From: CAZCFB01 sp964511535 | Lineage (GTDB): Bacteria; Myxococcota_A; Polyangia; GCA-2747355; CAZCFB01 | DNA: 64,000 nucleotides | Assembly: GCA_964511535.1 (NCBI GenBank) | Contig: CAZEFW010000017.1 | Span: forward strand, 17,542-81,541 | Direction of reading: 5' to 3' | Part shown: piece after piece, positions 23,915 through 32,818 of the stretch | Layout of the letters: every line of letters begins with the position of its first letter | Numbering within the stretch: position 1 is the first letter of the stretch | The notes under the pieces: model-generated | The model's database searches: none | What the model was told of the DNA's origin: nothing | What the model saw: the letters and a program-made list of their open reading frames with translations, nothing else | Made by a program: the position numbers and the translations under genes

Positions 23915-24796
23915 TCAGTCGTCGTCCTCTTCCACCCAGATGACGCCGATCAGGTGGTCGGTGAAGGCCACCACCGCCAGGTCCACCACGGCGTTGGCCA
24001 CCGAGGTGGCGGACCAGCTCTCTCCTTGCCAGAACTCGAAGTTGCTCACCAGCCGGGGCTCCGCCGGGCCGAACAGGTCCAGGAAGCGCCCTGCCAGCTC
24101 CGCGGCCTGGGCCTCGGTGCGCCGGTCGCCGCTGCCGAGCAGCCGGATCCGCAGCATGGTCCGCAGCATCTCCCGGTCGGCAGGCCGCCAGCGATCCGCG
24201 ATGGTGCGCATGCCCCAGGATTGCAGGAAGGCGTTGTACAGGGTCGCTCCGGACGCCCGCCGCGCTGCCTCGGTGCTTCGGCGGGCCAGCGCCGCCCCGC
24301 CGGCGCCGTCCAGCTCACGGGACAGCGCGTCGGTCGCTTGCTCCTCCAGGGGCTCGAACCAGCAGCGCCCCGCCGGGTCCGGCGCCCCGGCCGCGCGCAG
24401 CCACTCCGTGGGATCCCAGGCGCACCGCTGCTGGGCGAAGCCGAGGGCGCACTCGCCATGTGGGCTGCGCGCCGTGGCGTCGGCGCCGTGGTCCAGCAGC
24501 TGCCGCAGGATCGCATCGTCGGGCATCATGGCCGCCAGCATCAGCGGCGTGCGCCCCTCGCGGTCCTGCCAGTCCAGCGCCGCGCCGGCCCGCAGCAGCG
24601 CGCCCACCGCCTGGCGCTGCTGGCCATAGACGGCCACCCCCAGCGGGGTCCAGCCCATGTCGTCGGTGGCCTCCAGGTCAGCGCCCGCCTCCAGCAGCGC
24701 GGCGATATCCTGCAGGGCGCCGGCGCCCACCGCGGCCGCCAGGGTCTCGTGGGGGACGCGCCTGGGCTTGCGCTTCTTTTGCCGCTTTCGGGCCAT
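23915..24796 (-). CDS. ankyrin-repeat protein
   Basis: 293 residues. A basic N-terminus (MARKRQKKRKPRR) leads into three to four ankyrin repeats (LQDIAALLEAGADLEATDD, MGWTPLGVAVYGQQRQAVGA, REGRTPLMLAAMMPDDAILR). The C-terminal 130 residues are an unassigned helical domain ending in an acidic EEDDD. No signal peptide is visible. Probably a cytoplasmic protein-binding module; partner unknown. Its stop codon and that of convergent plsC together form TGATCA. Confidence 0.82.
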   Translation of the reverse strand: MARKRQKKRKPRRVPHETLAAAVGAGALQDIAALLEAGADLEATDDMGWTPLGVAVYGQQRQAVGALLRAGAALDWQDREGRTPLMLAAMMPDDAILRQLLDHGADATARSPHGECALGFAQQRCAWDPTEWLRAAGAPDPAGRCWFEPLEEQATDALSRELDGAGGAALARRSTEAARRASGATLYNAFLQSWGMRTIADRWRPADREMLRTMLRIRLLGSGDRRTEAQAAELAGRFLDLFGPAEPRLVSNFEFWQGESWSATSVANAVVDLAVVAFTDHLIGVIWVEEDDD

Positions 24797-24812
24797 GGAC
24801 CGCTCCAGCTTA

Positions 24813-26480
24813 TCAGCGGCAGATGGGCCCGTCCTTCTTCTTGTCCTTGCTCGGCGGCGCGGGCGGCTCGCCCTTGATCTTGCCGATGCGGAACTGGGCC
24901 GGCCGCTCCCGCACGATGCGCCTGAGCCACTCGTCCTTGTACGCCGGGTGCGTCACCTGACCCCGGGCGTCACGCACGTTGCCGTCCATGTACTTGACGA
25001 ACAACTCCTGGCCCAGGCGCCGCCAGCGCTTCATCACGCGCTCGGTCTGCTCCGCCGAGTAGCGCGTGAGGTAATCCCGGGCCAGCCCCGGCGACCGCCG
25101 GTACAGCTCCATGGCCGCACGCTCCACCTCCGCCTGGCGCGCCAGGAAGCTGCCCTCCAGCTCGCCCTGGGCCCGGCGCACATGCCCGATCATGTCGCTG
25201 TAGCGGGTGTAGGTCCAGTTGGCGACCCAGTTGAACACCCAGAACGCCGAGTCCCAGGAGAAGCGCTTGAAGTCCGCCGTGCCCACGGCGAAGGCCTTCG
25301 GCGCCCTGGTGATGCCGGCGTACATCGGCACGTAGACCGTGCTGTAGCTGTCGTCCACGCCGAACCAGAGCACGCCCCCCACGGCGCCTGGCAGCTTGCG
25401 TCGGGACTGGGACACGAAGGAGAAGCCGGTCTGCTGGGTGGAGATGGCCCGCTCGTTGAGGTACTTCTTGCCGTCCAGCTCCCAGGTCAGCGGGCGCCAG
25501 CGGTAGGGCAGCGCGTACGGCCCGGCCCCCACGCCCTTGGTCATGTCCATGGGGGTCCCCTGGAAGTGGTCCCGCATCAGCTCCATGGCGTCCTTCACCG
25601 ACAGCTTCTTCTTTGGCTTGATCCACAGCGGCAGGCGGCCGGTGCCCTTGAGGTAGTCCACCTTGAAGTCCCGGCCCGGCGCCACGCGGCGGTAGATGCT
25701 CCACACCCGCGCCTGGCGCACGCGCTTGTCGCGGAAGCGCATGGGCGCGTAGGTGTCGGCGAAGGAGAAGTCCTTGTCCTTGCCCGAGAACCAGCCCTTC
25801 TTGCGCGCGAAGGAGATGACGTCCGGCGCGTACAGAGTGTTCTTCTTGTCGCGCAGGGGGAAGGTGCGGATGCGCGCCTGGTTGGCGTGGGCCGTGATGT
25901 AGCCGTCCGGCACGCGCCGCGCCACCCAGAGCAGCCCCTTTTCGCACGGCCCCTTGCCGATCATCTCCATCAGCCACACCTCCTTCGGGTCGGCGATGGA
26001 GAACGACTCGCCCTTGGAGGCGTAGCCGTGCTTGTTGGCCAGGGTGGTGATCACCTTGATCGCCTGCCGGGCCGTGCGCGCCCGCTGCAGCGCGATGTAC
26101 ATCAGGCTGCCGTAGTCCACGCCGCCCTTGAACCCGCGCAGCTCCTTGCGCCCGCCGAAGGTGGTCTCGCCGATGACGAGCTGGTGCTCGTTGATGTTGC
26201 CCACCACCGAGTAGGTCCGCCGCGCCTCGGGGATGTCGCCCAGGCGCTCGCCCGAGTCCCAGTCGATGACCTCCCGCCGCGCGCCGATGCGGTGCCGCGC
26301 CGCGGGCCAGCGGTACAGCTCGCCGTACAGCTCGTGGGAGTCGGCCAGGTAGGTGATGATGGCCGAGCCGTCGGCCGAAGCGCCGGGGGTGACCAGCAGG
26401 TTGGTGCAGGCGCTCGTGGGCGCGGGCGTCAGCAACGCCGCCAGCGTCCCGAGGCAGATAGTCGCTCTCAAGAGTTTCAT
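24813..26480 (-). CDS. exported C69-family peptidase (dipeptidase, Ntn hydrolase)
   Basis: 555 residues. The signal peptide ends PTSA and the next residue is Cys25 (CTNLLVTPGASADGS), the expected N-terminal nucleophile of C69 dipeptidases, exposed by signal-peptide removal. Further family stretches are SHELYGELYRWPAARH, VVGNINEHQLVIGETTFGG, YGSLMYIALQRARTA and FSIADPKEVWLMEMIGKGP. It probably cleaves peptides in the periplasm or outside. A lipoprotein reading of the signal (PTSAC) would block the nucleophile and is less likely. The gene follows sbcC by 16 bases on the same strand and may be the last gene of that operon. Confidence 0.87.
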   Translation of the reverse strand: MKLLRATICLGTLAALLTPAPTSACTNLLVTPGASADGSAIITYLADSHELYGELYRWPAARHRIGARREVIDWDSGERLGDIPEARRTYSVVGNINEHQLVIGETTFGGRKELRGFKGGVDYGSLMYIALQRARTARQAIKVITTLANKHGYASKGESFSIADPKEVWLMEMIGKGPCEKGLLWVARRVPDGYITAHANQARIRTFPLRDKKNTLYAPDVISFARKKGWFSGKDKDFSFADTYAPMRFRDKRVRQARVWSIYRRVAPGRDFKVDYLKGTGRLPLWIKPKKKLSVKDAMELMRDHFQGTPMDMTKGVGAGPYALPYRWRPLTWELDGKKYLNERAISTQQTGFSFVSQSRRKLPGAVGGVLWFGVDDSYSTVYVPMYAGITRAPKAFAVGTADFKRFSWDSAFWVFNWVANWTYTRYSDMIGHVRRAQGELEGSFLARQAEVERAAMELYRRSPGLARDYLTRYSAEQTERVMKRWRRLGQELFVKYMDGNVRDARGQVTHPAYKDEWLRRIVRERPAQFRIGKIKGEPPAPPSKDKKKDGPICR

Positions 26481-26501
26481 ACTGAGGGGTTATAGCAGAC
26501 G

Positions 26502-29285
26502 TCAGCCTGTTTCCACCCGCACCTGCGACCGGCCGCCCCCCAGCTTCTCCACCACCACGCAGGCGGGGATCGACTCCTGCAGCGCCTCCACATGGCTGAT
26601 GATGCCCACCTGGATTCCCCGGGCGTTGAGGCTGTGCAGCGCGTTCATCGCCACCTGCAGGGTCTCGCCGTCGAGGGTGCCGAACCCCTCGTCCAGCAGG
26701 AGGGTCTCCACCGGCATGCGGCGGAAGCCGTAGTCCGCAAGCGCCAGGGCCAGGGCCAGCGAGACGAGGAACGTCTCGCCGCCGGACAGGGTGCTCAACC
26801 CGCGCGCCTGCCCCGCCTGGTCCATGTCCTGCACCCGGAACGCAAGCAGCGGCGCCTCGGTCTTCGGGTCGCGTCGCGACACCAGCCGGTACCGCGGCGC
26901 CAGGCGGTCGAGGTGTACGTTGGCCTTGCCCAGCAGCTCGGCCAGATTCAGGGTCTGGGCGAAGCGTTTGAACGCCTCCCCCTTGTCGGTGCCGATGAGG
27001 TTCTGCAGCCGCTCCCAGGTGTCATGCTCCGCCTGGGCCTCCGCCTCCTGCGCCTCCAGCGCGGCCAGCTTCTTGCGGGCCTTCTGCTGCGCCTCGAGCT
27101 GCGCTCCGAGCTCGCCCATGCGCGTCGCCAGGCGCCGCGCAGCCGCGTCCAGCGTCGCCACCTGCTCCGCCAGCGTGTCGTCGGGCCACGCGTCCGCCTC
27201 CAGGTCCTTCGGCCGCGCTCCCGCGATGGTCTTGTGCTGCTCCTGGGCCCGCTGGACGCCCCCAAGCGCCTGCTGCACCCGCTGGCCCAGCGTCTCCTTC
27301 AGGCGCGTCAGCGACTCGCACCGATCCGCCGCCAGCAGCCGCTGCCGCAGGGCGGCCGCGTCGTCCAGCCCCAGCGCCTCGAGCTGCTGCGCCAGCGTCT
27401 GTCGCTGGGCCTCCAGCGCCGAGGCCAGCGCCTCGAGCTGGGCGCCGATCTCGCCCAGCCGGGCCTCCAGCTTGCCCAGGCGCTCGCCGACGGGCCGCAG
27501 CTTGCCCTGGATGTCGGCCACATGCTCCAGGTCGCCGGCCATGGCCGCGTTGTCCACCCTGAGCCGCTCCAGCTCCTGGCCCAGCTCGCTGGCCTGCGCG
27601 GCCTGGGGCGCGGCCGACAGCTCGAGCACCTCCAGGTGCGGCGCCGCCTCACCCGGGATCTGCTCCAGGCGCTGCTCCGCCTCTGCCATGGCCTTGCGCT
27701 CGCCCTCGAGCCGCGCCGTGGCCCCCGCCCGCTCGAGCTCCAGCTTCCTGGCCGCGTCTCTGGCCATTGCCTCGGCCTGCTCCACCGCCGCCTTCTCCCG
27801 CTCCAGCGCCGCCCATCGCGTCTCCACCTCGGCCAGCTCCCCCTCATCCATCAGAGGGTGCTCCTTGCTTCCGCACAGCGGGCACGCCTCGCCCGCCTCG
27901 AGCCGGGCGCGCTCCTTGGCCAGCCCCCGGATCCAGGCCAACACCTGCTCCTGCTCGGCCAGCCCCCCGGCGGTGGCCTTCTGCGTCGCCGCCTCCACCT
28001 CCTGCTCCTTGAGCAGGTCCGCCAGCGTGGCCCCCTTGCGCTCCAACTCCTCGGTGCGCCGCCGCGCCCCGTCCAGCTTGCTGCGCGCGGCCACCTCGTC
28101 CCCGGCCAGCCGCTGCACCTCGTCCAGCGCGCGCAGGCGCGCCGCGATGGACTCGGCCTCTGCCCGGATCTGCCGGCGCTGTGCCTCCGGGTCGAAAGGA
28201 CCGGGCCCGGTCCAGCGCGATTCCAGCCGCTGCAGCACCCCGGCGCTGTCCTGCTTGAGCTGGTCATGCCTGGCCTGAAGCGCCGCCTGCTCCTCTGCCA
28301 GCCTGGGCAGACGCGCCTCCTGTTTGCGAGCATCCGCCGCGATGCGCTCGGTCTCCCGCAGCGCCGGCTCGGCCACCAGGCAGCGCTGGTGCTCGGCCAG
28401 CTGCTCCAGCTCCGCCGAATGATCCGCCCGGGCCCTTTGCGCGGCCGCCTCCTCCGTGCGGGCCGCCTCCAGCGCCCTGTCCGCCCCATCGCGATCCTGC
28501 CGCCAGCGCAGCCAGGCCCGCGCCCGCTCCAGCTCCTGGCGCCGCTGCTGCTCCTCCTCCTTCGCCGCCCGGTGCTCCCCCTCCACCCGCGCCACCTCGG
28601 CCGGGTCCATCACGTTGAGCCCCTCCCGCTTGTGCTTGATCTTCTCCAGGGCCTTCTTGGAATTTTGCCACGCCTCCATGGCCCTCAGGCCCAGCTGGCG
28701 GTACCGCTCGGTGCTGGTGAGCCGCTCCAGGATGTCGCCACGGTCCTTCTCGTCCGCCTTGATGAAGGCAGCGAAATCTCCCTGGGCCAGCAGGACCATG
28801 CGGCTGAAGTCAGCGAACTCCAGCTCTTCCAGCGCCTCGTCGAAGGCCGGCTGGTACTCCTTGGCTTTTTTGCTGTTGGCCAGCAGCTCCCACTCTCCGG
28901 TCTGCGTGTTCCAGCGCTCCAGCGTGCGCCGCGGTTTCTGCAGCTTCAACGTCTTCGGGGCGCGGTTGCACTGCCAGGTGGCGCGGTACCGCTGCTCGGC
29001 GCCCGCCGCCCCCAGCTTCACCTTCACTCGCGCGTACGCATCCAGCTCCCCCCGGGAGATCACCTGCCGCGCGTCCATCTCCTGGTTGCTGCTGTTCTTC
29101 TCCTCCAGCCGCGGCGTGCGGCCGAACAGCGCAAGGGACACCGCGTCCATCAACGTGGACTTGCCCGCGCCGGTGGGCCCCCGGATCAGGAACAGGGGAA
29201 CGGCCCCCAACTGCTCCTCCAGGTCCACCGCCTGCTCGCCGTACAGCGAGTTGATGTTCTTCAACTCGATGCTCAGGATCCTCAT
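26502..29285 (-). CDS. sbcC: SbcC, SMC-like ATPase subunit of the SbcCD nuclease
   Basis: 927 residues. Walker A is RGPTGAGKSTLMDAVS (residues 35-50). Long coiled coils flank a zinc hook, CPLCGSKEHPL, at about residue 467. The ABC signature is TLSGGETFLVSLALAL (near 830) and Walker B LLLDEGFGTLDGE (near 862). With SbcD it forms the bacterial Mre11-Rad50-type complex that opens hairpins and processes blocked or broken DNA ends. Length is typical (E. coli about 1050). The ATG overlaps the sbcD stop (ATGA). Confidence 0.96.
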   Translation of the reverse strand: MRILSIELKNINSLYGEQAVDLEEQLGAVPLFLIRGPTGAGKSTLMDAVSLALFGRTPRLEEKNSSNQEMDARQVISRGELDAYARVKVKLGAAGAEQRYRATWQCNRAPKTLKLQKPRRTLERWNTQTGEWELLANSKKAKEYQPAFDEALEELEFADFSRMVLLAQGDFAAFIKADEKDRGDILERLTSTERYRQLGLRAMEAWQNSKKALEKIKHKREGLNVMDPAEVARVEGEHRAAKEEEQQRRQELERARAWLRWRQDRDGADRALEAARTEEAAAQRARADHSAELEQLAEHQRCLVAEPALRETERIAADARKQEARLPRLAEEQAALQARHDQLKQDSAGVLQRLESRWTGPGPFDPEAQRRQIRAEAESIAARLRALDEVQRLAGDEVAARSKLDGARRRTEELERKGATLADLLKEQEVEAATQKATAGGLAEQEQVLAWIRGLAKERARLEAGEACPLCGSKEHPLMDEGELAEVETRWAALEREKAAVEQAEAMARDAARKLELERAGATARLEGERKAMAEAEQRLEQIPGEAAPHLEVLELSAAPQAAQASELGQELERLRVDNAAMAGDLEHVADIQGKLRPVGERLGKLEARLGEIGAQLEALASALEAQRQTLAQQLEALGLDDAAALRQRLLAADRCESLTRLKETLGQRVQQALGGVQRAQEQHKTIAGARPKDLEADAWPDDTLAEQVATLDAAARRLATRMGELGAQLEAQQKARKKLAALEAQEAEAQAEHDTWERLQNLIGTDKGEAFKRFAQTLNLAELLGKANVHLDRLAPRYRLVSRRDPKTEAPLLAFRVQDMDQAGQARGLSTLSGGETFLVSLALALALADYGFRRMPVETLLLDEGFGTLDGETLQVAMNALHSLNARGIQVGIISHVEALQESIPACVVVEKLGGGRSQVRVETG

Positions 29286-30514
29286 GACCGCACCTCCGGC
29301 TCGTCCGCGGTGAGCAGCGAGCGGAAGGCCGTGAGCAGGGCCTCGTCCAGCTCACTGCCCTGGGCCTCCACCAGCCGGCGGAACACCTCCTCCTCGGTCA
29401 GCTCGCTCAGGCTGACGGGCGCCTGCTCCTGCTCGGCGGCCTGCGTTCCCCCCACGGGCTGCTGGGTCACCCTGGCCAGCAAGGGCCGCTCGCCGCCGGT
29501 GCACTCGGCCTCCCGCAGCAGGCGCGCCTCCAGCCCCGGAGTGTAGCCGTCCACCTCGATCTCGGCCCGCACCAGCGGCGGCAGGGGCGTCTCCCACGCC
29601 AGCCCCTGCAGGGTGGACAGCAGCTGCTCGAACGGCCCGGCGAACCTGAGCACGTCCCGGGTCCGCGGCACCTCCAGCGGCGACACCGCCACCTCCCCGT
29701 CCTCGCCGGGCAGGTCCACCAGCAGCACCTGGCGCGGCGTGGAAGACTCCCTGGCGCCGAGGGGCACCGGCGTCCCGCAATAGCGGGCCACGCTCCCCTT
29801 GACCGGGAAGGCGCGATGGAAATGACCCAGGGCCACGTACGCCAGGCGCGGGTCGAAGACCTCGGCCGGCAGCCCATCAGTGGAGCTGGCGAGGTGGATC
29901 TCAACCGGCGCATCGCCCTTCTCGCCGCCAACGCAGGACAGGTGCCCGGTGGCCACCACCGGCGCCCCGCCGCCCAGGGCGAGGGCGCGGTCGGTCAGCG
30001 TGGTGTAGAGGTGCGCGAACTTCTTGCGGAAGGCGGCGCGAAGCGCGTCCACATCCACCAGCGAGGCGCGGACCCCGAGGCGCACCTCGTGCACGAAGGG
30101 CACCGCCGCCACCACCACCGCCACCTCGTCGTCCGCCCCGCGCACCGTGCAGAGGCAGCGGTCCCAGCTCTCCTCGTCGGCACGCAGCCCGCCCACCACA
30201 TGCACCTTGAGGCTGGCCAGCACCTCCCGCGGCGCGTCCAGCCGGGACGGCGAGTCGTGGTTGCCCCCCACCACCACCGCCGCCCGCAGCCGCGTGCGGC
30301 TCAGCTCCGCCAGGAAGCGGTAGTAGTCCGCCTGAGCCTCGGCGCCGGGCTGCGCGTGATCGAAGATGTCGCCCGCCACCAGCAGCACCTCCACGCCCTC
30401 GTCCTCGATCCGGTCCAGCAGCCAGCTCAGAAACCGGCGCTGCTCCTCGTCGCGTGATGCCCCCCAGTAGGTGGCCCCCAGGTGCCAGTCCGACGTGTGC
30501 AGGATTTTCGTCAT
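29282..30514 (-). CDS. sbcD: SbcD, Mre11-type nuclease subunit
   Basis: 410 residues from an ATG with GGGGAG six bases upstream; a GTG eight codons earlier is less likely. Calcineurin-like phosphoesterase motifs are HTSDWHLGA, LLVAGDIFDHA, VVGGNHDSPSRLD, ATGHLSCVGG and VALGHFHRAF, supplying the two-Mn centre. The C-terminal region contains a capping domain and a tail that should bind the SbcC coiled-coil base. It lies 13 bases after the tandem AAA gene and is coupled to sbcC. Confidence 0.95.
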   Translation of the reverse strand: MTKILHTSDWHLGATYWGASRDEEQRRFLSWLLDRIEDEGVEVLLVAGDIFDHAQPGAEAQADYYRFLAELSRTRLRAAVVVGGNHDSPSRLDAPREVLASLKVHVVGGLRADEESWDRCLCTVRGADDEVAVVVAAVPFVHEVRLGVRASLVDVDALRAAFRKKFAHLYTTLTDRALALGGGAPVVATGHLSCVGGEKGDAPVEIHLASSTDGLPAEVFDPRLAYVALGHFHRAFPVKGSVARYCGTPVPLGARESSTPRQVLLVDLPGEDGEVAVSPLEVPRTRDVLRFAGPFEQLLSTLQGLAWETPLPPLVRAEIEVDGYTPGLEARLLREAECTGGERPLLARVTQQPVGGTQAAEQEQAPVSLSELTEEEVFRRLVEAQGSELDEALLTAFRSLLTADEPEVRS

Positions 30515-30527
30515 GGTGCTCCCCATA

Positions 30528-32654
30528 CTATCGACCAAAGCCGATGCGCGCAGCCGGGCTCTCCTTCAGCTCCAGCTCGGTGTCCAGTCCGTCCAGCAGG
30601 TCCGCGGCCTCCACCGCTCCCCCCAGCGCCCGCAGCCGCCTCGCCACCGCCGCGAAGTCCCCCGGCGTCAGCCCGGGCCTCGCCGCCATGCGCTCCACCT
30701 CCGGCCCCTGCAGGGCCTCCCCGGTGATCCCGAGCGCCTCGAGGGTGTTGCGGGCCATGATGCGCGCCTGCCCCCGGCGCAGGTAGCCCAGCTGCACCTT
30801 GAACACGAACCGCCGCATGGCCGCCTGATCCAGGTCCCCCATCAGGTTGGTGGTGCAGACCACGATGCCGGGGTAGCGCTCCAGCTGCTGCAGCAGCTCG
30901 TTGACCTGGGTCACCTCCCAGCTGTGGTGCGCGCCGCGCCGGTCGCGCAGGAACGAGTCGGCCTCGTCCAGCAGCAGCACCGCGCCCTCGCGCCCGGCCC
31001 GGCGAAACGCCCGGGCGATGAACTGCTCGGTCTCGCCCACGTACTTGCTCAGCAGGTCCGAGGCCATGTGGCGGTGCAGCTCGCGCCCGGACCGGCGCGC
31101 CAGGTGCGCGGCGAACTCCGACTTGCCGGTCCCCGGCGGGCCGTACATGCAGATGCTGATCCCCTGCCCCCCGCGCGGCTCCCACCCCTCCAGCTGCGAG
31201 GCCAGCGCCTCCAGGTCGGCGTCGGCGTTGACCACCCGGAGGTCATAGGCGCCCGTGGACAGGGTGTCTACCGCGGGCGGCTCCTGGCCCAGCACCAGCC
31301 GCTCCACCGGCTCGATGATCCGCTCCACCAGGGCCAGGTCAACTTCGCCCTGCGCGCCGAGGGACGCGGCGGACCGCACCGCCCCGGCCAGCTGCGCCGG
31401 GCTCACCGGGTGGCGACGGGCCAGGTCGCTCACCTGCGCCTCGTCGAGGCCCTGCACATCGCCCAGGTGCCGCCGCAGCACCCGCGCCCGCTGCGTGGCG
31501 CCCGGCTGGTCCAGCTCCACCGCGAAGGAGAAGCGCCGCAGGAAGGCCGGATCGATGCCCTCTGTGGCGTTGGTGACCCAGATGGTGGGAACCGGGTTGC
31601 TCTCCAGCGCCCGGTTGAACCACTGCTTGGACATGTGCGCCACGCCCCGCGCGCCGCCCCCCATCAGCCCGCTCAGCCGCCAGTCGAACAGGTCCTCCAG
31701 CTCGTCGAACAGCAGCAGCGCCTGCTCGCGCGCCATCAGCCGCTGGCCCAGCAGCAGCGATGCGATGCGCTGGTCCGGCGTGGGCGTGTGCCCCTCCCGA
31801 TCCGCGGTGCCCACGCTGTACAGCCGCGCGCCCAGCTCCACCGCCAGCACGCGGGCCAGCTCGGTCTTGCCCGTGCCCGTGGGGCCGTGGACCAGGATGT
31901 TGGTGCCGCCCCGGCGACCGGCGAGCTCCGCCGACAGCAGGTCCCGGGCCAGGCCCGCCGCCGCGCCCACGTGGGCAAAGTCCTCCAGCGTCAGATCCCC
32001 GGTCCCGGTCTCGGGCAGGAACCGCTGCACGAACCGCCGCCGGTCCAGGCCGGGGCGCAGCACCAGGTCCAGCAGCCTGGGGTGCAGTTCGATGATGTCC
32101 CCCAGGGACCAGTGCTCGTGGTGTGACAGCCGCACCATGCCCGCCTTGACCAGCGGCCCGGCGGCCGACAGCACCTCGAGCACCGGCGGCAGCGGCGCCT
32201 TGATGGCGGCGGCCACCACCCGGGCGGCCCGGCTCAGCGCCTGGCGGCCGAACATGCACGTCAGGTCCTGCAGCCCCTCCCCCTGGTTCAGGGTCAGCAG
32301 GAACTGCAGCACCGCCCGGTCCCACTTGCCGAGGCCCAGCAGGGAGCCCACCACCTTGAGGTTGGCGCGCGCCGGCTCCAGGGGATCCTTGGGCTGCCGG
32401 GGCCGGCCCGCCTTGCTGTCCAGCAGCCGCTGCAGCTTCCCCCGCAGGGCCTTGCCCTCCAGGTCTCCTGCCCCGCCGCCGTACCGGGCCAGCTCCTGCA
32501 CCAGGTCGTTGCTCTCCATCTCGGAGATCACCTTCGGCTTGAGCTGGCGCAGGGTGGTCCCCGCGATGAGGTTTCGCGCGTATCCCAGCGCGGTCCGGTG
32601 AAACGGATCCTCGTCCAGGGGCCTCGGGGGTGTGGGCCTACGTCGTGATCTCAT
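30528..32654 (-). CDS. tandem AAA+ ATPase
   Basis: 708 residues from an ATG with GGGAGGG close upstream. Two AAA domains follow an N-terminal helical region of about 240 residues. D1 has HGPTGTGKTELARVLA (near 254-262) with LLLFDELEDLFDW; D2 has YGPPGTGKSEFAAHLA (near 503-511) with VLLLDEADSFLRDRRG. Intact Walker A and B motifs suggest that both hydrolyse ATP. Such proteins form ring remodellers; this type is usually annotated only as AAA family ATPase. Position as the first gene of the sbcD-sbcC operon and opposite a WYL regulator suggests a DNA-repair or defence role, but this is inference from context. Confidence 0.88.
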   Translation of the reverse strand: MRSRRRPTPPRPLDEDPFHRTALGYARNLIAGTTLRQLKPKVISEMESNDLVQELARYGGGAGDLEGKALRGKLQRLLDSKAGRPRQPKDPLEPARANLKVVGSLLGLGKWDRAVLQFLLTLNQGEGLQDLTCMFGRQALSRAARVVAAAIKAPLPPVLEVLSAAGPLVKAGMVRLSHHEHWSLGDIIELHPRLLDLVLRPGLDRRRFVQRFLPETGTGDLTLEDFAHVGAAAGLARDLLSAELAGRRGGTNILVHGPTGTGKTELARVLAVELGARLYSVGTADREGHTPTPDQRIASLLLGQRLMAREQALLLFDELEDLFDWRLSGLMGGGARGVAHMSKQWFNRALESNPVPTIWVTNATEGIDPAFLRRFSFAVELDQPGATQRARVLRRHLGDVQGLDEAQVSDLARRHPVSPAQLAGAVRSAASLGAQGEVDLALVERIIEPVERLVLGQEPPAVDTLSTGAYDLRVVNADADLEALASQLEGWEPRGGQGISICMYGPPGTGKSEFAAHLARRSGRELHRHMASDLLSKYVGETEQFIARAFRRAGREGAVLLLDEADSFLRDRRGAHHSWEVTQVNELLQQLERYPGIVVCTTNLMGDLDQAAMRRFVFKVQLGYLRRGQARIMARNTLEALGITGEALQGPEVERMAARPGLTPGDFAAVARRLRALGGAVEAADLLDGLDTELELKESPAARIGFGR

Positions 32655-32818
32655 GCTCCCTCCCAGGGCCGGGTTTGACACTGGCCTCTTGCACATAAAA
32701 CAGGGTAGCGGCATCCTCGGTCATCCGGGGTCACACCAGCCGCACCTCAACGCCGTTCACTTCAGGACGAGCGGAGGCGCGCGTTGCTGACATCTCTCGG
32801 CCCCGCGGGAGGGTAAAG

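Noticed and set aside
26592..29546. A very long open frame (over 900 codons) antisense to sbcC
   Set aside because: A by-product of high GC and codon bias; translation is Leu/Gln/Arg-rich without domains, while sbcC on the other strand has all family motifs.
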